A stretch of 5,103 nucleotides of DNA from Acidicaldus organivorans (GTDB lineage Bacteria > Pseudomonadota > Alphaproteobacteria > Acetobacterales > Acetobacteraceae), in the NCBI GenBank assembly GCA_000759655.1, contig KN173935.1, positions 12,037 through 17,139 of the forward strand, in the 5' to 3' direction. Positions within the stretch are counted from its first letter, which is position 1. Every line of letters starts with the position of its first letter. A model generated the notes under the pieces. That model had not been told where the DNA came from. It ran no database searches and saw nothing but the letters and a program-made list of their open reading frames with translations. Below, in pieces: positions 1 to 5,103 of this stretch. Made by a program: the position numbers and the translations under genes.

Positions 1-278
1 TGCCGCGTCCTCCGGTGCACGAGATGACGGCGGAGCCGATGATGGCCGCCCCCGACAATCCGATTTCGGCGCTGGTCGGCCGCACGGTTGAGGACGTCGA
101 GCGCGATCTCATTCTCGAGACGTTGAACAAGACCTTTGGCAATCGCACGCATGCGGCGAGCATGCTCGGCATTTCGATCCGCGCGCTCCGTAACAAGTTG
201 CGCGAATATGCCGCGCAGGGTGTGCCGGTGCCGCCGCCCCCCGCCGGGGTTGCCATGCAGGCCGCGGAGACGTTCTGA
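1..278 (+). CDS. flbD: FlbD-like sigma-54-dependent flagellar transcriptional activator, C-terminal end (5' partial)
   Basis: The reading frame is open from the left edge (first full codon at base 3) to TGA at 276-278, giving 91 visible residues; the receiver and AAA+ sigma-54-interaction domains lie outside the window. The visible part has the run LVGRTVEDVERDLILETL followed by a Fis-type helix-turn-helix at about 141-209, with NRTHAASMLGIS and IRALRNKLREY. The block resembles the C-terminus of FlbD/NtrC-family activators. FlbD proteins bind enhancers and act with sigma-54 RNA polymerase on middle and late flagellar genes, and in Caulobacter also repress an early one. The tail after the HTH is Pro/Ala rich and looks unstructured. 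Only 2 bases separate the stop from flhA, so the two are probably co-transcribed. The GTG at 15 is an internal valine codon, not a start. The FlbD assignment rests on the HTH block plus the flhA context; another Fis-type regulator is possible but less likely. Confidence 0.85.
   Translation, partial: PRPPVHEMTAEPMMAAPDNPISALVGRTVEDVERDLILETLNKTFGNRTHAASMLGISIRALRNKLREYAAQGVPVPPPPAGVAMQAAETF
266..270 (+). promoter_or_regulatory. Putative ribosome binding site of flhA (GGAGA inside flbD)
   Basis: GGAGA lies 10 bases before the ATG at 281, within the last codons of flbD. It is a modest Shine-Dalgarno match with slightly long spacing. With the flbD stop only 2 bases before the flhA start, ribosomes finishing flbD may reinitiate, so translational coupling is likely (inference). 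Confidence 0.45.
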
Positions 279-280
279 TC

Positions 281-2368
281 ATGGCGCTCGCCGCCATCCA
301 GAACCTGACGCCCGACTGGCTCAAACGGTTCCAGGCGGTCAATCCGGTGGGCGAGGTGGGGCTCGCCGGCGTGGTCGTCCTCCTCCTCTGCATCCTGATC
401 TTCCCGCTGCCGCCCTTTCTGCTCGATATCGGGCTTTCGCTCTCGATCACGCTCGGCGTGCTGATCCTGATGGTGGCCCTCTTTCTCGAGCGCCCCCTCG
501 ATTTCACCAGTTTCCCCACCCTCCTTCTTTTGACCACGCTCTTCCGTCTCGCCCTCGAAATCGCCACCACCCGGCTCATCCTGGCCCACGGCAATGAAGG
601 CCCGGCTGCCGCCGGTCACGTCGTCGAGGCGTTCGGCAATTTCCTGATGGGCGGGGATTTCGTCATCGGCCTGATCGTCTTCCTCATCCTGCTCGTCGTC
701 AATTTCCTGGTCATCACCAAGGGCTCGGGACGCATCGCCGAAGTCTCCGCCCGTTTCGTGCTCGATGCGATGCCCGGCAAGCAGATGGCGATCGATGCCG
801 ACCTCTCCTCGGGCATGATCGATGACAAGACGGCGCGGCGGCGGCGCAAGGAGCTCGAGGCCGAAAGCAGCTTCTATGGTGCGATGGACGGCGCGGCGCG
901 TTTCGTGCGCGGGGACGCGATCGCCGCCATCATCATCCTCGCCGTCAACGTGATCGGCGGACTGGCGATCGGCATTTGGCGGCACGGGATGGGGCTCGCC
1001 GATGCGGCGACCTCGTTCACCACCCTCACCGTGGGTGATGGGCTGGTCTCGCAGATCCCGGCCCTCCTCGTCTCCACCGCCGCCGGTATCGTCGTCACCA
1101 AAGGCAGCATTGAAGGCCGCGCCGATACGGCGCTCTTCCGCGAAATGGGGGGTGATCCCAAGCCACTCGCCATGGCGGCCGGGGTGGCGGCGACGATGGC
1201 CCTCATGCCGGGTTTGCCGGCGCTTCCCTTTCTCGGCTTGGCGGGGGTGACGGGAAGCGTCGCCTATCTCCGCCACCGTGCCGCCCGCCGGGTCGAAGCG
1301 GCGGTGACCAGCGAGCCCGTCGCCGCCCCCGCCGAACCCCCGATCAGCGAGATCCTCCGCGTCGATCTCATCCGGATCGAACTCGGCTATGGGCTCCTTG
1401 GTCTCGCCGGCGGGCCGCAGGCCAGGTTGACCGAACAGATCCGCGGCCTGCGCCGGTCGCTCGCCACCGAGCTCGGCTTCGTCATGCCCTCGGTCCGCAT
1501 CCAGGACAATCTCCAGCTCAAGCCCGAAGAGTACGTGATCTACGTCAAGGAAATCGAGGCGGGCCGGGCCGAGATCCGCGCCCAGGGCTACCTGGTGATG
1601 GATGCGAAGGGAGACTGGCCGGCCTTCGAAGGAGAACAGGTGAAGGAGCCGGCTTTTGGCCTTCCGGCGCTCTGGATCGCTGCTGCGGCCAAGGAAGAAG
1701 CGATCGCGCGCGGCTACACGGTGGTCGATCCGCCCACCGCGCTGATCACTCACCTCGCCGAGATCGTCAAGGAAAACATGGCCGATCTCCTCTCCTACAC
1801 GGAGACGCAGAAACTCCTCGACGGGCTCCCGGCGGAGTGGCAGAAACTGGTGAGCGACATCGTCCCCTCCCAGATCAGCCTCGGCGGCATCCAGCGCGTC
1901 CTGCAGGCCCTGCTCGCCGAACGGGTCTCGATCCGCGACCTTCCCACCATTCTCGAGGCCATTCAGGAAGCGACCGCCACGCCGGGGCGCAGCTTCACCC
2001 AGGTGGTGGCCCAGGTGCGGGTCAAGCTCGCCCGCCAGATCAGCGAAAGCCTGGTCGGCCCCAATGGCTACATCCCGCTGCTCACGCTTTCCCCCGAGTG
2101 GGAGCGGCTGTTCCTCGAGTCGTTGGTGGGAAATGGGGATGACCGGCAGCTCGCCGTCGATCCGCGCAAGCTCCAGGATTTCATGCAGAAATTCCGCGCG
2201 GCCTACGAAAAGGCGCAAGCCGCCGGTGAAATGCCGGTGGTCATCACCAGCCCTGCGCTCCGGCCCCATTTGCGGGCGATCATCGAGCGCATCAAGCCCG
2301 CCGTGCCAGTTGTCTCGCAGCTCGAGATCTTCCCGCGGGTGCGGATCAAGACGGTGGGGACGATATGA
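281..2368 (+). CDS. flhA: Flagellar biosynthesis protein FlhA (type III export gate)
   Basis: This 695-residue protein has the usual length for FlhA. FlhA forms the nonameric ring of the flagellar type III export gate in the inner membrane: it helps couple the proton motive force to export, and its cytoplasmic domain docks chaperone-substrate complexes. Hydrophobic segments sit at about residues 27-46, 48-69, 77-97, 121-145, 212-232, 249-272, 294-311 and 313-330, matching the family's eight membrane helices. The FHIPEP signature is intact at residues 151-174 (bases 731-802; RIAEVSARF, LDAMPGKQM, IDAD). The cytoplasmic loop continues through AMDGAARFVRGD (about 201-212), where D203 appears to match an aspartate known to matter for export. 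After an Ala/Pro linker (about 335-355) comes the cytoplasmic domain, with IELGYGLLGL, VRIQDNLQL, GYTVVDPPTALITHL and SIRDLPTILEAI. The first ATG after the flbD stop, at 281, fits the family N-terminus. FlhA is distinguished from its injectisome relatives (SctV) by the flagellar neighbours flhF and flhG. No truncation or frameshift is seen. Confidence 0.97.
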   Translation: MALAAIQNLTPDWLKRFQAVNPVGEVGLAGVVVLLLCILIFPLPPFLLDIGLSLSITLGVLILMVALFLERPLDFTSFPTLLLLTTLFRLALEIATTRLILAHGNEGPAAAGHVVEAFGNFLMGGDFVIGLIVFLILLVVNFLVITKGSGRIAEVSARFVLDAMPGKQMAIDADLSSGMIDDKTARRRRKELEAESSFYGAMDGAARFVRGDAIAAIIILAVNVIGGLAIGIWRHGMGLADAATSFTTLTVGDGLVSQIPALLVSTAAGIVVTKGSIEGRADTALFREMGGDPKPLAMAAGVAATMALMPGLPALPFLGLAGVTGSVAYLRHRAARRVEAAVTSEPVAAPAEPPISEILRVDLIRIELGYGLLGLAGGPQARLTEQIRGLRRSLATELGFVMPSVRIQDNLQLKPEEYVIYVKEIEAGRAEIRAQGYLVMDAKGDWPAFEGEQVKEPAFGLPALWIAAAAKEEAIARGYTVVDPPTALITHLAEIVKENMADLLSYTETQKLLDGLPAEWQKLVSDIVPSQISLGGIQRVLQALLAERVSIRDLPTILEAIQEATATPGRSFTQVVAQVRVKLARQISESLVGPNGYIPLLTLSPEWERLFLESLVGNGDDRQLAVDPRKLQDFMQKFRAAYEKAQAAGEMPVVITSPALRPHLRAIIERIKPAVPVVSQLEIFPRVRIKTVGTI

Positions 2369-2412
2369 CCCGGCAGACCGCGGCCAAGCGCTCTTCCCTG
2401 CTTGAGCGGCGC

Positions 2413-2420
2413 GAGGAGGG
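2413..2420 (+). promoter_or_regulatory. Strong ribosome binding site of flhF (GAGGAGGG)
   Basis: GAGGAGGG ends 3 bases before the ATG at 2424 and is the best Shine-Dalgarno match in the window. It fixes the flhF start at 2424. It lies in the 55-base gap after flhA, so flhF can be translated independently of flhA. I see no convincing promoter or terminator in that gap, only a weak 5-bp stem (CGCTC 2389-2393 with GAGCG 2404-2408). Confidence 0.75.
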
Positions 2421-2423
2421 GCC

Positions 2424-3353
2424 ATGCGCATAAAGGTCTTCAAGGCGCGCAATGTCGCCGAGGCGATGGCCCTGGTGCGGCGGGAGATGGGCGAGGATGC
2501 GCTCATCATCGACACCCGCCCGCTCGCCGGCGGGGTGGAGATCCGCGCCGCGATCGACGAGGACAACCCCGTCCCGCCTCAAACGCAGGCGGGCGCGCGT
2601 GAGATTCTTGCTCACCATGGCGTGCCGGAGCCGCTCCTCGCCGCCTGGGAGCTCGGCGATCTCGCCGCGACGCTTGGGCGCTACTTGAGCTTTGCCCCTT
2701 TGCCGCTCGGCGCGGGAGAGAAGCCGCTCGCCTTCATCGGCCCGCCCGGCGCGGGCAAGACGCTCACCGTGGCCAAGATCGCCACCCGTCTCGTCCTCGA
2801 AAAACGCCTTCCTCTCGTCATCACCGCCGACACGAGACGCGCGGGGGCGGTGGAACAGCTCGCCGCCTATACGCGCCTGCTCGGCATCAATCTCTTCGTC
2901 GCGAGCCAGCCGGGCGCGGTGATCCGGGCGCTCGCCCGCCGAGAACGAGGCGAGCCGGTGCTGATCGACACCTGCGGTATCAATCCCTTCCTCGACGAGG
3001 ACCGCGAGCTGATCTCGGCCCTTCTTGCGGCGGTTGATGCCGAACCCATCGCCCTCCTTCCGGCGACGCTTGGCATCGAGCAGGCGATTTCCTATGCGCT
3101 CGCTTTGGCCGAGCTCGGCGCGCGCCATCTGGTGCCGACCCAGCTCGATCTCTCCCGCTGGCTCGGGGCGCTGATCGCCGCGGCCTTCGCCGGAAATTTC
3201 CGCCTCGCCGAGGCGGGCGTGGGGATGAGCGCGGCGGATGGGCTGGCCCCCCTCACGCCGGAGGGCCTGGCCGAGCGGCTGCGCGCCGGTTTCGAAGAGA
3301 CCCCGCCCAACATGGCGGTTTTCGGTTTCCAAAAGAAGGTTCAACTCGCATGA
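2424..3353 (+). CDS. flhF: Flagellar biosynthesis regulator FlhF, SRP-type GTPase-like, short and divergent
   Basis: The protein has 309 residues. FlhF is an SRP/FtsY-family GTPase that marks the site of flagellum assembly at the membrane. The N-terminal block MRIKVFKARNVAEAMALVRR followed by MGEDALIIDTR is typical of FlhF. After a short linker (about 43-60) and a helical N-like stretch (about 60-95) comes the G domain. Its P-loop GPPGAGKT is at 106-113, and the family's DTYRxxAVEQL block appears as DTRRAGAVEQL (136-146). The usual DTAGR (G3) is DTCGIN at 182-187 and the usual TKxD (G4) is TQLD at 239-242, so the P-loop is conserved but the switch and guanine-specificity motifs are altered. 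The protein is shorter than the 350-500 residues common for FlhF, mainly because the N-terminal region is reduced. The start is set by the strong RBS just upstream. It lies between flhA and flhG, the classic FlhF position. Whether it still hydrolyses GTP is open. Confidence 0.88.
   Translation: MRIKVFKARNVAEAMALVRREMGEDALIIDTRPLAGGVEIRAAIDEDNPVPPQTQAGAREILAHHGVPEPLLAAWELGDLAATLGRYLSFAPLPLGAGEKPLAFIGPPGAGKTLTVAKIATRLVLEKRLPLVITADTRRAGAVEQLAAYTRLLGINLFVASQPGAVIRALARRERGEPVLIDTCGINPFLDEDRELISALLAAVDAEPIALLPATLGIEQAISYALALAELGARHLVPTQLDLSRWLGALIAAAFAGNFRLAEAGVGMSAADGLAPLTPEGLAERLRAGFEETPPNMAVFGFQKKVQLA
3334..3339 (+). promoter_or_regulatory. Putative ribosome binding site of flhG (AGAAGG inside flhF)
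   Basis: AGAAGG lies 10 bases before the flhG ATG at 3350, within the last codons of flhF. The match is partial. The ATGA overlap (flhG start at 3350, flhF stop at 3351-3353) makes coupled reinitiation the likely main route of flhG translation, which would keep FlhF and FlhG amounts linked (inference). Confidence 0.4.
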
Positions 3354-4189
3354 CGAACATCGTCACCACCGACAAGACGCCGCGCATCGATCTCGTCAAG
3401 CCCGATCCGCAGCGCGGGGGACGGAAGGGGATCATGATCGCCATCGGATCCGGCAAGGGGGGAGTCGGCAAGACGTGGTGCGCGATCACCCTGGCCCATG
3501 CGCTCGCGCGCGCGGGGCAACGCGTATTGCTGTTCGACGGCGACGTCGGACTCGCCAATGTCGATATCCAGATCGGCCTCCTGCCGGGGCGCGATCTCGG
3601 CGAGGTGGTGTTCCGCAATACGCCATTGCGCGACGTGATCGAACATTTCGCCGATGGTGGATTTGACGTCATCGCCGGGCGTTCCGGCTCGGGCGCCCTC
3701 GCCCAGCTCGATGAGACGACCACACTCCGCCTGATCGACGCTTTACGCGAGCTTACCGCGAGTTATGACGTGATCATCCTCGATCTCGCCGCCGGGCTCG
3801 ACCGGGTGGTGCGCGGGCTTGCCGCCGCGGCCGATCTTTTCGCGGTGATGACCACCGATGAGCCGACCAGCCTCACCGACGCTTATGCGGTGCTGAAACT
3901 CCATGCCCTCGACCGCAAGACCGACACCTCGCGGGCGCGGATCATCGTCAATCACGCCGCTTCGCCGAGCGCGGGCGAGAAGACCTACCGCGCGCTGACC
4001 AAGGCGTGTCAGTCCTTTCTTGGCATGAAGCCGCCGCTGGCCGGGGTCATCCGCCGCGACGACAAGGTGCGCGAGGCGATCAAACGCCAAGCGCTCCTGA
4101 TCACCACCTATCCGACCAGCGTCGCCGCCCAGGACGTCGAAGCGATCGCCGCGCGCGTGCTGCGCACCGCGATGGTGGCGAAAGACTGA
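3350..4189 (+). CDS. flhG: Flagellum number regulator FlhG (FleN/YlxH), MinD-like ATPase
   Basis: The 279-residue protein is a ParA/MinD-family P-loop ATPase, near the usual FlhG/FleN length. FlhG dimerises on ATP, opposes FlhF and limits flagellum number in the species studied. The deviant Walker A is G35-KGGVGKT-42 with the signature lysine K36. The switch I/A' block is DGDVGLANVDIQIGL (63-77), with aspartates D63, D65 and D72. Walker B is VIILDLAAGLD, with D145. Later family-like blocks are FAVMTTDEPTSLTDAYAVLK (164-183), IIVNHA (198-203) and LAGVIRRDDKVREAIK (230-245). The N-terminus before Walker A (about 30 residues) is polar and lacks the DQAxxLR-type motif known from Bacillus and Pseudomonas homologues. 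The C-terminal helix is only weakly amphipathic, so membrane attachment is uncertain. A tryptophan (W43) follows the Walker A threonine, where small or polar residues are more common. It overlaps flhF by ATGA. A general MinD/ParA partitioning role is less likely given the flhA-flhF context. Confidence 0.9.
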   Translation: MTNIVTTDKTPRIDLVKPDPQRGGRKGIMIAIGSGKGGVGKTWCAITLAHALARAGQRVLLFDGDVGLANVDIQIGLLPGRDLGEVVFRNTPLRDVIEHFADGGFDVIAGRSGSGALAQLDETTTLRLIDALRELTASYDVIILDLAAGLDRVVRGLAAAADLFAVMTTDEPTSLTDAYAVLKLHALDRKTDTSRARIIVNHAASPSAGEKTYRALTKACQSFLGMKPPLAGVIRRDDKVREAIKRQALLITTYPTSVAAQDVEAIAARVLRTAMVAKD

Positions 4190-4197
4190 GGGCAAGC

Positions 4198-4226
4198 GCG
4201 CCATCCCGCAAAGGAGAGGGATGCGC
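4198..4226 (+). other. Bulged hairpin just after flhG
   Basis: CATCCC (4202-4207) pairs with GGGATG (4218-4223) around a 10-base loop. With C4201 bulged out, three more pairs form outside (4198-4200 with 4224-4226). The hairpin begins 8 bases after the flhG stop and has no T-run after it, so it is at best a 3'-end stabiliser or weak terminator. In G+C-rich DNA a stem of this size can arise by chance. Confidence 0.3.
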
Positions 4227-4257
4227 CGCGCCGTCTCTGGGAGCTCCGCCCGAACTT

Positions 4258-4291
4258 CTCATCCTCGTTCCGTGTCTGTAACGAGGATGGG
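4258..4291. terminator. Candidate bidirectional stem-loop terminator between convergent flhG and prfB
   Basis: CATCCTCGTT (4260-4269) and AACGAGGATG (4280-4289) are perfect inverted repeats of 10 bp around the 10-base loop 4270-4279. A T.G wobble and a C-G pair extend the stem to 4258-4291. It sits 17 bases beyond the 3' end of prfB and about 70 bases beyond the flhG stop, where both transcripts should end. Neither strand has a T-run after the stem, so it is not a canonical Rho-independent terminator; it may work with Rho or as a 3'-end barrier against exonucleases. Apart from this and the hairpin at 4198-4226, I see nothing in the 118-base gap. Confidence 0.5.
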
Positions 4292-4307
4292 CACGCTTGG
4301 CAGAACG

Positions 4308-5103
4308 TCAGGCGGGCGTGGCAGATGCTTCGGAGGGTGCGCCGTCGCCGCCCCGCTTCGCCCCTACCCGGGCGGCGAGGGCGGCGGCCATGAACGCATC
4401 GAGATCGCCATCGAGCACCGCCTGCGGATTGCCCTTTTCGACGCCGGTGCGGAGGTCCTTCACCAGCTGATAGGGGGCGAGCACGTAGCTCCGGATCTGA
4501 TGGCCCCAGCCGATATCGGTCTTGGCGCTCTCCATCGCCGCCGCCTCCGCTTCGCGCTTCTGCAGCTCGGCCTCATAGAGGCGGGCGCGCAGCATCTCCA
4601 TCGCCTTGGCGCGGTTGCGGTGCTGGCTGCGGTCGGTCTGGCAGGAGACGACGATGCCGGTCGGGATGTGGGTGATGCGGATGGCGCTCTCCGTCTTGTT
4701 GACGTGCTGGCCGCCCGCCCCCGAGGAGCGGAACGTATCGATCTTGAGATCGGATTCGTTGATTTCGATCTCGATCGAATCGTCGATCACCGGATAGACC
4801 CACACCGAGGCGAAGCTGGTATGCCGCCGCGCTGCTGCATCGAAGGGGCTGATCCGCACCAGCCGGTGCACGCCTGACTCGGTCTTGAGCCAGCCATAGG
4901 CGTAAGGCCCCGAGATCTGCACCGTCACCGACTTGATCCCCGCCTGCTCGCCATCGGTGCGGTCGATGATCTGCGTCTTGTAGCCGTGCTGCTCGGCCCA
5001 GCGCAGATACATGCGGAGCAGCATCTCGGCCCAGTCCTGGGCTTCGGTGCCGCCCGCGCCGGCGTTGATTTCGAGATAGGCGTCGTTGGCGTCAGCCTCG
5101 CCG
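4308..5103 (-). CDS. prfB: Peptide chain release factor 2 (RF2), N-terminus beyond the window
   Basis: RF2 reads UGA and UAA stop codons in the ribosomal A site and triggers release of the finished protein. The frame runs from the right edge (first full codon at 5102) to TGA at 4310-4308, giving 264 residues; roughly the first 100 are outside. The visible part opens with [20 protein letters not shown] and then [11 protein letters not shown], the conserved start of the codon-recognition core. The stop-codon-reading tripeptide SPF, in [18 protein letters not shown], is at 4850-4842; it separates RF2 from RF1, which has a PxT-type motif. The catalytic GGQ, in [14 protein letters not shown], is at 4715-4707. 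The C-terminal [24 protein letters not shown] block is typical, followed by an Ala/Gly/Pro-rich tail of roughly 25 residues. The ATG at 5024-5022 is an internal methionine, not the start. The programmed +1 frameshift found near the start of many prfB genes would be outside the window and cannot be assessed. The gene converges on the flagellar operon. Confidence 0.97.
   Translation of the reverse strand, partial: GEADANDAYLEINAGAGGTEAQDWAEMLLRMYLRWAEQHGYKTQIIDRTDGEQAGIKSVTVQISGPYAYGWLKTESGVHRLVRISPFDAAARRHTSFASVWVYPVIDDSIEIEINESDLKIDTFRSSGAGGQHVNKTESAIRITHIPTGIVVSCQTDRSQHRNRAKAMEMLRARLYEAELQKREAEAAAMESAKTDIGWGHQIRSYVLAPYQLVKDLRTGVEKGNPQAVLDGDLDAFMAAALAARVGAKRGGDGAPSEASATPA

Noticed and set aside
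15..278. GTG at 15 as the start of a stand-alone 87-residue Fis-like protein
   Set aside because: The frame is open to the left edge and the sequence matches the C-terminus of FlbD/NtrC-type activators, so a truncated large gene is far more likely. Sequence to the left of the window would settle it.
2369..2423. A possible promoter or attenuator in the flhA-flhF gap (5-bp stem 2389-2408)
   Set aside because: The stem is only 5 bp, there is no T-run, and no -35/-10 or sigma-54 pattern is visible. The strong RBS explains the conserved-looking part of the gap.
2346..3344. A 332-codon open frame on the - strand, longer than the flhF gene it lies opposite
   Set aside because: It is antisense to flhF, whose protein has a P-loop and clear family motifs. 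The antisense product is Arg/Gly/Glu-rich with no recognisable domain, as expected for the reverse frame of a G+C-rich gene.
3743..4204. A 153-codon frame on the - strand opposite flhG
   Set aside because: The opposite strand encodes the MinD-like ATPase with all core motifs. The antisense product has no recognisable family features.
4298..4315. TGGCAG near 4298 as the -24 element of a sigma-54 promoter
   Set aside because: There is no GC/TTGC-type -12 element at the right distance, and the only frame downstream is antisense to prfB.
4211..4877. A + strand frame starting at ATG 4221, preceded by a good Shine-Dalgarno-like AAGGAG (4211-4216)
   Set aside because: It is antisense to the highly conserved prfB core, and its product is low-complexity Arg/Ala/Gly sequence. 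The AAGGAG lies in the loop of a hairpin and the match is probably chance.

Overview
The window comes from a G+C-rich genome (roughly two thirds G+C by eye) and carries the flagellar run flbD - flhA - flhF - flhG on the + strand, facing prfB (peptide chain release factor 2) on the - strand. FlbD-type C-terminal sequence directly before flhA, together with the form of the FlhA, FlhF and FlhG proteins, points to an alphaproteobacterium. Within that class I favour Rhodospirillales/Acetobacteraceae-like bacteria. The placement rests on remembered family features, not a search.

Layout. 1-278 is the 3' end of a sigma-54-type activator (FlbD-like), of which only the Fis-type DNA-binding end is visible. 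281-2368 is a complete flhA, the core of the flagellar type III export gate. 2424-3353 is a short FlhF, an SRP-family GTPase-like protein with eroded nucleotide motifs. 3350-4189 is FlhG (FleN/MinD-like ATPase), overlapping flhF by 4 bases. 4190-4307 is the convergent intergenic gap, which holds two hairpins, one of them a perfect 10-bp stem. 4308-5103 is the C-terminal two thirds or so of prfB, which runs off the right edge.

How the genes work together. FlbD-type activators switch on middle/late flagellar genes. FlhA builds the export channel and docks substrates. FlhF and FlhG set the place and number of flagella. Tight spacing (2-nt gap flbD-flhA, 55-nt gap flhA-flhF, ATGA overlap flhF-flhG) suggests one transcript with translational coupling. 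prfB is an unrelated housekeeping gene that happens to converge on this operon.

I found no mobile element, CRISPR array, RNA gene or clearly new system; this is an ordinary chromosomal flagellar region. The point most worth a second look is the FlhF/FlhG pair. FlhF has lost the consensus form of its G3 and G4 motifs and is short, while FlhG lacks the N-terminal DQAxxLR-type motif known to activate FlhF GTPase, so the regulatory switch known from other bacteria may work differently here.
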